Source: Spirometra erinaceieuropaei
Taxonomy: Eukaryota; Platyhelminthes; Cestoda; Diphyllobothriidea; Diphyllobothriidae
Assembly: GCA_902702965.1 (NCBI GenBank)
Contig: CACRXP010000069.1
Coordinates: forward strand, 229,083 to 293,082
Direction of reading: 5' to 3'
Length of the DNA stretch: 64,000 nucleotides
A model generated the notes under the pieces. That model made no database searches. It saw only the letters and a list, made by a program, of their open reading frames with translations, and was not told the origin of the DNA. The position numbers and the translations under genes were made by a program. Numbering within the stretch: the stretch's first letter is position 1; every line of letters starts with the position of its first letter. Positions 34,740-45,783 of this stretch are shown here, piece after piece.

Positions 34740-35720
34740 CTCAACATCACACAACGCAAGCACGCTAGTGCCACCTTTCACGTAAGTAGAAAATGTGGTC
34801 CTCGGCTCCTCCTCCTCCTCCTCCATGTTACTCCTCTGCTACATGTGAGAACCGAGCCTAAGCGCTAAGCGCAGTGGCTTGGAAGGTTGCCAACCGGCGA
34901 CGGAACTCAGACCTCTCAGCCAATCCAGCGTGTTTGTGCGGAGTGGCCGACTGGTAGACTGAGAGTCAGGCTGCAATGGCATCTCCCTAACGTGACCTCC
35001 AGGACTCTAACGTATGTGAAGTGTACGCCGCCCACCCCTTTTTGCGTGTTTGGCGGGACAGGTCGTGCGCGTGGCACGCGCAGACAAGGTCACTGGATCA
35101 CGTCGGCCACCGCGCCCATTCTCCGCACCTGTCAACTGACCGACTCAGAAGACGGCCAAGACCTGAGAATGGGAATAGAGAGTGAGGTCGACGGCTCACC
35201 ATATTTTACTCACTATAAACTATCTAACGCTTTTGAAGCTATTACGGTGCGCGAAAAATCGTCGCTTGGAAGGTTGTCAACTGACGGGATAACTCGGACC
35301 TCGCAGTCAGCCCAGCGTGTGTTTGTGTGAAGTGGCCGGCAGGTGGATTGAGAATCAGGATGTAGTGGCTGCTGCTTAATATGGCATCACCATTCCGTGA
35401 GATCCGAGCCGCCGCCCTCTTTTCTAATTGGTTGTAAAATCCTGATTAGTGTGTGTTGTGAACCAGGTGTGGTGGTACGTCCAGGTGCAGGTTTACACCG
35501 TGCCAGCCACCTGCGTCCTCCCCCGCCTCTGGTCATCTTGAATCTGTCTTAACACCGGACCCAGATGGGCGAGAGGGAAGAAGAGCGAAGAGGAAGTCTA
35601 TTATCACTATAAACTAACTCACACGCTAGCCACCGTTCCTGCCCTCACTCTGTTTTGGAGCACACGGTGAACCTCGTCGAAACCGACGGTCGAACTCTCA
35701 TGATACAAAAAATGGGTGCG
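34740..35720 (+). repeat. LINE-A 3' region with internal duplication
   Basis: The CAACGCAAGCAC...CACGTAAGT start (34,755-34,785) matches the end of LINE-A copy 1 coding (5,710-5,750). The block GGCTTGGAAGGTTGcCAAC...CAGCGTGT...GTGGCCGaC occurs twice, near 34,879-34,960 and 35,267-35,345, so the 3' region contains a roughly 390-bp tandem duplication. A short (CTC)n run lies at 34,806-34,822. Confidence 0.65.
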
Positions 35721-36599
35721 AGGCGCGTCCACGTTCTTAACCTCTGTTGGGTGGTAAAAGTGAGTGCGGAGATGCTGTCACATTTTAGCCCTTCGGTTGG
35801 ATGTCCACACAACTGTGGCCAGTCACAGTGAACTTGCCATTCGGATGCTTGGCGGAGTCCAACTAAATGTGCTGCATTTTCCTGTGAGGTCATAAATTTG
35901 CGGGGTTATAAAATCCAGCACGGCCTCGAAACGTTAGTGGATAAGGTAAAAGTTCTTCTAGCAGTTTCCTCTACGCTCTCGTCTGGGTAAAGTTAATTGG
36001 TTTAGATTGGCCGAAGTCTACTATTTCGACATAACCGAGTCAACGTGGACGACCCCCTGTTGTAGATCTCTCGAATAAGCAACCTTGCCAAGCATGGCGT
36101 CCACAGAGTTGGGTTGGGAATGCTGAGCAAGTAAGTCGATACGAAGGATAGACCTTTTACACCGTCGGTCCAAGCTTCCCTGGTTTTGCTCATCCTGTTG
36201 CATGAATACCCATCATATGCAGCCAGATAACAAAACTTGCTTTGTAGATCGATCCGGTATTTGCATACGAAAGAAAAAAAACAGTCTTCAGTATGGGCAA
36301 ATTTTTGTCACAAAAGTGTTTCAAATAATATCAAGTAATAAGAATGATCAAGACGCATATCCCACAATTATAAGAAGGTGTCTTATTTGTTAGCGTTTTT
36401 CGCATCTGGACAGAGGATGTGATGCAATGTGAGTGTTGCATTGTGTCCAGGCTGAAGTGGTTGTCACCGCTGATCAATACGATTACGACAACCGTTTGTT
36501 CAAGAAATCAACGAACGTTAGTATTTTTTCGACTGGCGCATTCAAAGAGCAGTAGAACTAGTGTATTCAGAGCGAGGCGAGATTTCGGTATTAAGCGTA

Positions 36600-36700
36600 G
36601 TGCGTCCTGATGGCAGAGAAATCGGACGACACCTAAAGAGTTCAGAAATGGCCGTTCCAGTCTCCCTTGTCTTTGTTGGTAATGTTACTCTGTCTTAAAA
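36600..36700 (+). repeat. MITE-2 single arm
   Basis: CAGAAATGGCCGTTCCAGTCTCCCTTGTCTTTGTTGGTAA (36,641-36,680) matches the right arms at 13,180-13,225 and 13,525-13,565. The partner arm is not found upstream. Confidence 0.5.
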
Positions 36701-37339
36701 AGTGTGTATATTTCTGCCGAAATACCACTTTACTGCATATTCGGTTTTATTATTATTTTCGTAGACTGTCCTTGAGAGTTTCATAGTCTTTATCTGAAGT
36801 ACTGATGGAGAGATGGACAAGGACTCAGTATGCGACCCCACTCAGGGCACGAAAACCAGGTCATCGGGGCATATGTTTGGCATAATACGTGTCGTTCATA
36901 ATTAACCTATTTTTAGATGAACCGATTTCTCGAATCATCCACCGCTCGGATAAGCTCTTTCGTACTAACGTGGGCAGACTCCACTACTCATTTTTCAGTT
37001 TACTCAGGGTCATGGGCATTACTTTGGGGAATAATAGTTTGCACACATCAATAAGTTGTCACTGCTCCAGTAGATACCGCTTATGGTACTCTGCTTCTGC
37101 ATTCTGCAGACAGACAGGTGAACGTGTTAATGTACTTTAGAACTATGAGTCCATTTGACGAAAGAGTTTGACTTCCTTTTGCACGGTGAATTCAGTTGAA
37201 TAATTCACAATAATCCTATTTTTTGCAATCTTTTTCAGCTGCAAATCGGCTCCCCCGAGCAACAAGCTGAAGGTTACCACCGTGCAACAAGAAACTGCAA
37301 ATGAAGGTTATTTAGTTTTTTTCATACCTTTCATTTTAT

Positions 37340-37830
37340 GCACGCTAAACGAGAAGTGCCATCGGCACGACAGTTCGACCGTCGTTGCCGACAATGCCCA
37401 CCGTGTGCTCCACAGCAGGGTGAGAGCACTGACGGTGATTTGCGTGTGAGTTTGTTTAAACCAATAACAGGCTTGCGCAGCACCTACCGCACTCTGCCCT
37501 CCTCCCGCACCGGAAGCCGAGGTCAAGACAGAGTCAAGAAGACCGGAGGCGGGAGGGGTGCAGGTGGCTGGTACGACGAAAACCTCGCACCTAGTCGCAC
37601 CACCACATCCCTGGTTCACAACGTACACTGACGAGGATTTTATGCACCAAGAAGAATAGGGGGTGTCACGGATACCACTTGACACGGCGTCAGCCCACAC
37701 ATGAGCGTGCCATCGCACTTGTTATGGGTGCGCCTTCCCAATATTGCCTTCTGGACTCTGATTTAACCTCTGTGTTGACCCAGCACATCTACCACGTGGC
37801 CCGTTCTAGGGGAAAGGACGGTGCGGCATG
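37340..37830 (-). repeat. LINE-A 3' region, antisense
   Basis: Reverse complement carries GTTCGACC/CGGTCGAAC, GAGCACACGGTGGGCAT, AACCAGGGATGTGGTGGTGCG and the TCTTGACCTCG block in LINE-A tail order (compare 35,450-35,695 and 20,200-20,420). Long open frames on both strands here are repeat-derived. Confidence 0.65.
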
Positions 37831-39600
37831 GTGTGGCCGATTCTGTTTTTTAACACATCTCCATACAACCGCCTGTACGTACTATAGGGTGGAACTTCGA
37901 GGTAAAAGGATTAATCGTTCTGCAATCAAGATGGAAAAATGGACAATGTGCCCTCGACCTCCCCTCTCCCCCCTCCCATCCAACCAATGCCAAAAAGCGC
38001 GTAATTGTAAAACACTAATCAAATTGGTTTCATATGGAAGTCTAAATTGCTACCGTTGATGACGCAAACGAAAACCGGGTAATATGGGCAAAAAGCTTAT
38101 CAGTAACGATAGGGCGTAGGACCCCCAAGTAAATGGCAACTCTAAAAATATACCTTAAAATTCGGCGTGACTGCCAACATCAGTTATTATTCACCGTTCC
38201 GTTGTTTGAAATTTCCTTCCATTCCTGACTCAATGTCAACTTACCAGCGGCTCTTTAATTAAAGTCAGGTATTTTGTTAAATTTGCACTTTGTTTATTTT
38301 TAAATTATCGCGCTCACTTTCTTTGCTATATGACAGCGTACGATAAGATTTTCGGAAGAAATTTGTCCATTTTCTGTCTTTTTACTCTCCGTCCTGTGCG
38401 TTGCCCCAGCCGTAAAACCCTTTCTACCACCATTCAACGTATGACATGGTCCACAGGCTAGCTCAAGGTAATTGGGAGTCCTACACCCCATCGTTGTCAG
38501 CCTATCTTTTTGGTGCCAGCCTCGGCGCAATTCTTCTAGTAAACCTGAAATAAAAATTAACTACTTTGTTTTTAGTTAACGACGTGCCACTGTTGCTCGC
38601 TCTCCCTAATCCACATTTTGTTCGTCAAGATGCTAGATGTCAATAATATTACGAAGCGAACGGCTAAAACCACCTTCATTAAAACGGCACCTGTGACAGA
38701 GGTTTTGTCTAAATGAATATACGAAGACAATGCGTCACACCGTATGTGGCTTTTGGTTCACTCTTCGTTCTGATGAGCTAAGAAATGCGTCGAACTTGCT
38801 GAAATATCCGGTTATGCATTGATAAAACACAGCCTTGCATTTTAAGTTAAAATTCTGGAGTAGATTCAAGAGAAACCAGTACTTGATCCCTTGCGCATGG
38901 AAACATTTGATAGGAGTTTGTGTGATATGCAATTCTACAAAACGCTTTCCCTTCTCCTTTAGCATCAAGCTCAATAGGCGAGAAGAAAAAGAAGGAAGGA
39001 GAAGGAGGAAAAGTGCTTTCGAGTGTCGTAGGTTTACTTAAATAACTTTTATGAATGTAATTTTATTCGTCGAATTCCTCTACATTTCATTTCTAATTCA
39101 TGTGACTGGCTAACTCACCGCAAACGGAGAAACCCGCGCGGCATAGGGCAAATTTACTGTGAACGCCTTCCTACCTAAACCCGCATGATGGCAATTGGGA
39201 AATATACGAATCCTGATATCCTCTCTGCCACCATTAATATCCGACAGCACGTATTTTTGCTTCTGTCGGAAATGGCAACACTTTTGCCGCATGCAGCTGG
39301 CATTCCTCCTGCCCCAAGGCATATGAATTTAACTAAACACGAGTTCTTGTTTTGCGTTCTAAGGACCTGAAGGTCGGTGTTCTGTTCACTGCCTAACCTC
39401 CTGGAGTAAGATATTTCCTGCCGATGTCAGTCCTTTCCATCGTTCAGTTTCCCAATAGCAAAGGTAGTCGTTTTGCTACGGTTCCAAACTCAGTGGACAT
39501 ATGTTTAATCGTAAAATCGGTGCCGTCCACGTCCCCAGCTGCACCGGTTAATCTGTCCCTTAGGCTGAATGGCGTCCAAAATAGCAGGCTTCTTAAATCC
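37831..39600. other. Unassigned stretch
   Basis: No gene supported. The segment 38,385-38,440 (CCTGTGCGTTGCCCCAGCCGTAAAACCC) resembles the MITE-1 interior, and 39,118-39,165 weakly resembles the left end of the 1,458 insertion (GGAGAAACCCGCGCGGCATAGGGCAAATT). Both are too short to delimit. Confidence 0.3.
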
Positions 39601-39626
39601 TTAACAATCAAAATCTATTGTTGCAG

Positions 39627-39896
39627 GTAGTTAGGTGTAGTTATGAACTGTATAAAAAGCAGAGGCTGTGGACAGTTTCCTCACTCAGTGAGCCGTCTCC
39701 GCAGCCAATGGAGGCTACGAGTCAAACATGTACTTCAGTGAAAGAGAACACAACCAGGGGATGTCCAAACCAGTCAGTCATCTTACAAATACTGACCATA
39801 ACCAGTGACTGCATGTATGACTCAGTCAACTCGCCGTGTGGGCAAGCGTCTTCACTCATCCGGTTTCTCCTTTCCCTCATGCCATATGGGCGCAAT
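39627..39896 (+). CDS. Possible upstream exon of the 42-59 kb gene
   Basis: The acceptor TCTATTGTTGCAG is followed in phase 0 by an open frame including SEPSPQPMEATSQTCTSVKE, with a possible phase-0 donor CGCAAT|GTATCA (exactly 90 codons). The frame would join the phase-0 start of the exon at 42,455. The donor is weak and the C-terminal part (ILQILTITSDCMYDS...) is less convincing. I cannot exclude chance. Confidence 0.3.
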
Positions 39897-40019
39897 GTAT
39901 CATGGCAAAGACCTGTGATATGGGAACTTGTTGATGGCGCCTGAGAGGGGGTGCGGGTCCCCGACCTTCATCATCCTATGGCTGTGAGTCGTTCAGCCGT
40001 CGCCCTAGCGGGGTTTTCT

Positions 40020-40060
40020 TGGCACATACACACACACGCACAGACAGGCACAAAGAGGTG
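40020..40060 (+). repeat. CA-rich microsatellite
   Basis: ACATACACACACACGCACAGACAGGCACA, a short interrupted (CA)n run. Confidence 0.6.
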
Positions 40061-40689
40061 AGAGGGCGGGAAAGCAGCAACAACCGTGCATTTTGTGCGC
40101 CTGGCGCCTAAGCGACGCCGACAGCGCCAAGAGCGACGGCGATGGCGGTGGCGATGCTGACGTGCGGATTCACGTTATCAGACCGCCTGCGGGGTTGGTA
40201 CCAGACATTCGGTGTACCCTCCCCCCTTCCCCTACGGCTGCTGCTACTGCTGCCGCGATGCCAGCCCTGTCTGGCCACCACAAACACTGCGTCACCACCG
40301 CGTTGGGGCATCGCCCCCCACACACCCGGCCTCTCGCCGCCACCGGACTCTCTCTCTCTCCCATCTCCTTTTTGAACTCTGGGGGACTAAAAATAGTCGT
40401 CATTTGCTTGGTCAATTTACTGCCTACTCTGTAGGCGGGGTGATCTTACACGGAGGCAAGGCGCCCGCCTTCAAGAAGGAAGCGGAAAGCGACAGAAGGG
40501 GAATGGATTGCAGTAGCAGGCGACGATAACTGAAGAATCGCCCTCATAATTTGTTTTTTTTTGACAGACATTGGGCCTGATCTTCAGCATTTTGGAATAG
40601 TTTCGAAATGCGGCACAATGGGCGGAAAATATGCTTCTTTAAGTTCATCGAGGCAACAGTCCGACGACGACTTCCGGTCACTGGTGTCG

Positions 40690-40800
40690 CACGGACTGGA
40701 TGCGGCTCCGGCCACTTGCGTGTGAACTAGTCGATGGTGAGGCGGACTTTCGAAGCATCTACCACATTCTCTCCTCCCTCACCCACCAGGGTCCTATGGC
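40690..40800 (-). repeat. LINE-A 3' tail fragment, antisense
   Basis: GCGTGTGAaCTAG..., GAAGCATCTACCACATTCTCTCCTCCCTCACCCACC follows the order of 37,440-37,515. Short and degraded. Confidence 0.45.
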
Positions 40801-41059
40801 GCAACTATGTTAGGACAACCCGAAGTGGGATTGGGCGTAGTAGCTGACACATCCAAGCAACCCGCAACATGTACCATAACACACCAAGAACATTTTTTCC
40901 GATTACATGAGATGGCCATGTTATTATATGTGACGTTGCGCCTGTCATACCGGCGATAGCGAAGCGGACCCCATGCTTGTCGCCGGAAAGTGTTATAATC
41001 GTTACGAGGGGGGACGGTGCTGTCAGCATAATGGTGCATAAAGTGACGGCAATAGGAAG

Positions 41060-41410
41060 CTAATCATAGTAAGCCTCTAAATTTCGTCTTGGGCTGAGGT
41101 ATCGCACAGGATCGGATGGTGTTTATTTTTTCAGAATTTGCTCGTCTACCCATAGCACTGACTTCATGACCTAAATAATCAACCTGGTCACCGAGGCGCC
41201 GACACTTCGAGGGGTTGAGTTGAAGTCCCGCATCTTGTATAGCCGTTAATAATTCGGACAAGTTATCGTTGCATTGCTTAATCGTCTTCCCCGAAACAGC
41301 CACGCCGTCGAGATAAATCAAGCCCTGCTGCGGATATAAGTGATTCAAGACTACTTGCATCAGTTTCTGAAATGTAGCGACCGCATTGCAAAATTCGAAA
41401 GGCATGGTCT
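41060..41410 (-). pseudogene. Ty3-type LTR retrotransposon reverse transcriptase fragment
   Basis: The - strand frame reads MPFEFCNAVATFQKLMQVVL, then GLIYLDGVAVSGKT, LQLNPSKC and VDYLGHEVSA. These are the consecutive RT blocks of Ty3-like elements: MPFGLxNAPATFQ, the catalytic YxDD (here YLDG, second Asp lost), LKPxKC and YLGH. About 113 codons remain. The N-terminal RT and the rest of pol are missing or unreadable, so it is a dead fragment. Confidence 0.8.
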
Positions 41411-41574
41411 CAAATAAAGAAGTACAAAATCCCTGTCAGTAAGACAGGACATGGGTATAGGAACGTCCCGCCCAAGTAATAGAGGTAGACCTGCGCATAA
41501 TTCCGTGAAGGGCAAATATTCCCGTGTCCTAATCCCAAAAATAACTTTGATATAAAACTGAACCGTTACCATAA

Positions 41575-41712
41575 TCTCAACCTTAAACCCTAACTCTGCC
41601 CTTGTCTTGGCCCTAAACTTGGTCCTAGACTACCTTATCGTTAACTTTAAATCTAGCCCTAAACCCACTCCTTAAATCAATCTTAACTTAAACCTTAAAC
41701 CTAACTGTAGCT
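41575..41712 (-). repeat. Degenerate TTAGGG-like array
   Basis: The + strand shows repeated CCTAAACT, CCCTAA and CTTAAACC words (for example TTAAACCCTAACTCTG), the complement of TTAGGG-like units. It lies on the upstream side of the antisense Ty3 RT. No MITE-1 ends are seen around it. Confidence 0.6.
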
Positions 41713-41761
41713 TCGCTGGAAGTTGGCTCAAAGCCACCAGTATTGCAGGCGGTTCCCATTC

Positions 41762-42373
41762 TCATGTCCTGTTTGGGAAGCCATAGAAGTCAATCTTACC
41801 CTGTATCTTGGCGGCCAGGAAAAATACGAGGGTTCGTGGAATGTTTTGGCGTCGTCGGCGACGTCGTATTTGCTCCGTGGAAACCTGTTCGTCGCGAGCT
41901 GCAATGATATCTCTCTGAGGCCGCTGTATGCCGAAGGTGCCGAAATCTTCCAGTGGTAAACCTGGCGGTCTGGAATCTGAGGGCCTGGTTGATTTGGCCA
42001 TCGTGATTTCGCCACTTGCCGTAATCTCCCTGCTAGTGCTACGGCCTCTTGTAAATCGGCTGGGGGTATCACAAGAAATGGGTGGGGGAGATCTGGTTTC
42101 CTTATCAGCAATTGAGAGGGTTGGATGGGCCGCATCTACGAGGGCCGACATGTCCCCGGCAAAATGCTTGGTCGTTTCGTGAACTTGAGAGCAGTTTTTG
42201 CCCAGGCTGTCAATGGCCTCTCCGATCGACATTTTCGGCTGAAGTATGTGCATCTCACCCCCTTTGTGCATTTGGAAAGTGGCCAGTTGTTTAATTGGGT
42301 CGAAGCGTCTGGGGCCAATGTGGCGTGCTTTGCTGAAATCTAACGTATGTACTTTTTTATGACAGGTTCTCAA
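41762..42373 (-). CDS. Open frame of 203 codons, unknown; gag-like or host exon
   Basis: The second longest uninterrupted frame here. The - strand reads HIGPRRFDPIKQLATFQMH, MSIGEAIDSLGK, a hydrophilic Ser/Thr/Pro-rich middle, and a basic stretch EQIRRRRRRQNIP. No zinc knuckle or protease motif is visible. A possible acceptor (ACGTTAGATTTCAG) precedes codon 13 on that strand. Its place just upstream of the antisense Ty3 RT suggests a decayed gag, but a separate - strand host exon is equally possible. Confidence 0.35.
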   Translation of the reverse strand: MRTCHKKVHTLDFSKARHIGPRRFDPIKQLATFQMHKGGEMHILQPKMSIGEAIDSLGKNCSQVHETTKHFAGDMSALVDAAHPTLSIADKETRSPPPISCDTPSRFTRGRSTSREITASGEITMAKSTRPSDSRPPGLPLEDFGTFGIQRPQRDIIAARDEQVSTEQIRRRRRRQNIPRTLVFFLAAKIQGKIDFYGFPNRT

Positions 42374-42454
42374 GGAGGATCAGATGTAATTTCTTGTGTT
42401 TCTTGTCCACCGCTACTTTTTCTGGGTTTGTATACTTTCCTCCTAACCCACCAG

Positions 42455-42670
42455 GTAGAGCCACAAATCTACAAGCCTATACAGACCTGTGGGGGCTCGG
42501 GTGTCACCACAACACCGTCCGTGGAGAAGACAGACATTGGGTACTTGTTTGTATGCAAGGAGGATAAGCTGGTGCGGATCCCGATCAAATTGGACGTCGA
42601 TCGAAAGGAAGAGAGACATATGCAAAATGCAAGTCCGGGTACCTTTTACTCGTCCTTTCAAAAATGCGTC
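42455..42670 (+). CDS. Host gene 1, exon a
   Basis: The acceptor TTTCCTCCTAACCCACCAG precedes GTAGAGCCA. The frame (72 codons, phase 0 in and out) includes VEPQIYKPIQTCGG and KTDIGYLFVCKEDKLVRIPI, then DVDRKEERHMQNAS. The donor GCGTC|GTAATT is moderate; the open frame itself runs on to 42,724. No domain is recognised. It lies just past the antisense open frame at 41,762-42,373. Confidence 0.5.
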
Positions 42671-43586
42671 GTAATTTGTGCCTATTACGGACCCTCCATG
42701 GTTTGTTGCAAGTGCAAAAAATGAGCTGATTCGAAAACCGCTCCCATTTACACTGCCAATAAGATCATGCAAGTTAATGTTCTTCCGTCGAATCTGCTGG
42801 TTCTCCGGAGAAAAATAGGCAAGGCATGACCTAGGCTATCTAGTTGGCGCCTGTTTAAATGGAGAGAAAGCCGGATTCCTTGGAGCTTTCATCCGCCTCC
42901 ACATCGTCCGTGCATGCTGCAGACAATGAAGGTGGGATTTGACAGCAATTCAAATGAACTCCTGTGGAAATTCTTTGGAAGAATATACTGCTAAAGTAGG
43001 GTGAATTTGTAGAATGCATATTAGTCATCATATTTCAGGTTGCAATAACTATGTAATTTTGTCCTTCATGAGATCGCTAAATATTTTATCCTTTTCGCCA
43101 ATAACGCAGACAATTCCTGCGACAATATGCTTGCTTTGCCTGCCCACACACTAAAGTTTCCCTGCATTCCGCTAGTAAACCCTAATAGATTAGTGAATAA
43201 CCTGTCATGAACACTGTATTCTAACAAGTGGCAAACCCGTGAGTTGTACCTGAGTTCTCAAGCTCCAAGCAGAGAATCGGAACTTCTTCCATTCCTCTTA
43301 CCCCATTTCGAACTATCGGTTTGCTTGGTTTTCTTCTCAGTGCTCCATCCTTGCGAAACACACGGGATAAAACAAAATAATTTCCTACGGTAAAGATAGT
43401 CCTTCTACAGTCTAAATGGTTTCTTCGTATTTCCAACAGATGTCCGCTTTTGCGTGCGTTAAACTTCAGCATTATGTACCAAATGTCAGGTTGAATATCT
43501 AACCAAGGACTTCACCGATCGTTGCGAAAAGACTTTTTTAAATAATTCCTCAATGGTATTGTTGAATTCTTTTAAACTATGTTTAG

Positions 43587-43758
43587 ATATCCGCTGACTG
43601 CGATGCGATGAAGTACTTACAAAACTCGAAGGACCGGCGTTTTGTTTCAATGAGGAAAAAGGCGATGGAGGAAATTGACATGGATCTCAAGAAACTCTTT
43701 GAAAACTGCGATTGGGTGCAAGTGGCCGACAGTTCACTCTTTAAACCACGTGAAGAAG
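43587..43758 (+). CDS. Host gene 1, exon b
   Basis: The acceptor TTTAAACTATGTTTAG is followed in phase 0 by ISADCDAMKYLQNSKDRRF, then a charged helical segment with AMEEIDMDLKKLFENCDW. The donor GAAGAAG|GTGGGT leaves phase 1. The 57 codons have strong amphipathic, Lys/Glu-rich character and look like a folded piece. The family is not recognised. Confidence 0.7.
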
Positions 43759-44723
43759 GTGGGTTGCTATTGTTTTCCCGTTGCACAGCAAGATAAAAGT
43801 TGCAGGATTTCTGTAGTTATCTGAAATAGTTTTTATTCGGCATCCCTCAGTTTAAAAAGCATGATTTCAGATATATCATCTGTGATTTTTACCCTGCGAC
43901 ATAAGTCCCGTATTCATGCGATAGAAGCCCGATATCCTACATGCAGTGCCCAGATTTATCTGGGCGGTCTATGAAAGTGATTGGAGTACGGAGCCTGTCT
44001 GGTTAGCGTACTGCACGTTGCTCCCGCCTGCGAACGAATATCGAAAAGTGTTGTTGCCTCAGACTTTAGACGGAGGCCAGGCGACTGGCGGGCGCAGTGT
44101 CCAGTCAGTCAGTGCGCAGATCCTTTCACGAGTCACTGGTACTTCCCAGATTAGTAGTAGCTCTCGCCGAGTCCAACGGACAAACTTGAGCCGTCGGTGA
44201 TAGGTGGGCCGAGAAGCAGGCAGTTGAGTGATCGCTTCCGTTGTTTCTCTGTCATCAGCCGGTCCTGTCCCTTCTCATGCCAAAGGTTTGAGCCCATAGC
44301 ACTGTCGTGAACCATAACCAAAACCCCTAACGAGTGAGTAACGGGCGACTCTGACGGCTGTGATGAAGAACTTCGCATTTAGAGGGATCTTGCGTTCAAC
44401 TAGTCCCATCTGCAGGACAAAATGTGCCTCTGAGTGGTCATTAAAAATCTCGTCATCACCTCTACGGCCTGTCGAAGCAGCTTGTTTAAATAAAATCAGT
44501 CGGTTTAAAGGGCCTTTACTGGATCTCTAATATGCCACTGCCGTGTCTGTGGTTGGCCGAAACACATGTTTAAACACGAAGGTGATGGAACCCTGCATTG
44601 AGCACTATACATTCGTACTGATAAAGCTAGATTTTCTGGTTTTTGATGATGTACACAAGATGGAAACCGTGTGCTATAGACATATGTTGATTTTTTCGGC
44701 GTCTCCTCTGTTGTCCTTTCCAG

Positions 44724-45083
44724 CTGCATTTAAAGACGATGTGAGGACTCAAGAACCGGCTGAAAATCGCTTAATTCTCAAGGCTCCGATGCCTGATGCT
44801 GGAAATCAGATAAGTATCAGCTCCATCCATCCACAACGAGAAGAGATTCGGGATTATAGTGCGGGTTCTTTGACTTGTCCGGAAGCCCAAATACATACCT
44901 CCACTGCATGTTCTAATCAGTCCTCCCTAAAGAGGTCTTTCATGCGTTTGGATTCTGCCAAAGATCCCATAGGCATCCGGATCGACCAGTTTAAACCTGG
45001 GACATGTAACCTCCAAAGAAATCCCTTCCAGACAGTCAAAAGATACAAGTCCTGCGTACTTTCCCCATCCAAGACACCGTCAC
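44724..45083 (+). CDS. Host gene 1, exon c
   Basis: A very good acceptor (CTCCTCTGTTGTCCTTTCCAG) is followed by two bases that complete the split Ala codon. The frame includes AFKDDVRTQEPAENRLILKA, SSIHPQREEIRDYSAGS and FKPGTCNLQRNPFQTVKRYK. The donor CGTCAC|GTATGT leaves phase 1. A short alternative last exon (45,152-45,186) is also phase-compatible. The sequence is hydrophilic and Ser-rich with basic patches. Confidence 0.75.
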
Positions 45084-45151
45084 GTATGTTCCTACGACAC
45101 GTTTACCCTCTTTGTGATTGTTTTAGTAGACATTTTCTGTTCTTTTCGCAG

Positions 45152-45186
45152 CCTATAGGCGAGTCGACGTTGAATTAACTGTCTGA
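45152..45186 (+). CDS. Host gene 1, possible alternative terminal exon
   Basis: The excellent acceptor ACATTTTCTGTTCTTTTCGCAG lies 68 bp after the exon c donor. In the phase left by exon c it adds PYRRVDVELTV and a TGA. Use of this exon would give a truncated protein without the PxDLS motif and the finger. No poly(A) signal was seen close by. Confidence 0.35.
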
Positions 45187-45655
45187 TGATGATTGTATGC
45201 TTTTCTAACTCTGATAAACCGTAACTTCAGTTCAGACTTGAATGGGTCTTGTACAGTTTCCATCGTCTTCTTTAGTCTGCTCGTGCTCCTTCGCAGTCAT
45301 ATTAACTTTTGAATGCTCGTGTTTGTTTTCTGGATTTTTAATCCTACAGACCACTGCGAAGACCGTTTCCACACAGATCAGGTTTGTTAGTTCCCCTGTT
45401 CTGAGTTGGACTATCTAGTTTGGGCACTTGTCTATGTTCAGTAGATAAGACGCCGAATTTCCGGCTTCACGCGCATATACAGACAGCCCGTGGGCCCGTA
45501 AGACGGACAGTACTAGCTCGTCAGATTAGATGGGACGTAGGAAAATGTGGGACGCGCGAGAGAGCGGGGCGAAACGCCTGGCCATCCACTGCGCTCAAAC
45601 CAAACTTCCTCACCTGATCCTGCCAGTTAAACACGATAAGCGTAGAAAGAGGTGG

Positions 45656-45676
45656 TGAGAGAGAGAGAGAGAGAGT
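45656..45676 (+). repeat. (GA)n microsatellite
   Basis: GGTGAGAGAGAGAGAGAGAG, about ten GA units. Confidence 0.85.
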
Positions 45677-45783
45677 GGTCGGTTCTGCACAGGTTCCCCT
45701 GCTTTTAATCCAGTCCAGGCGCAGATCGTCGTTGCCTTCCCACCCACCCGCTGTTTAATGACGGCCCCTATCAAGTTAGACTA

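Noticed and set aside
34887..35330. 147-codon + open frame
   Set aside because: Lies in the duplicated LINE-A 3' region; the sister copies are not open.
37308..37718. Open frames on both strands
   Set aside because: Antisense LINE-A 3' region; repeat-derived.
44543..44723. Upstream part of the 211-codon frame including exon c
   Set aside because: It precedes a very strong acceptor at 44,723 and ends in its pyrimidine tract, so it is intron read-through.
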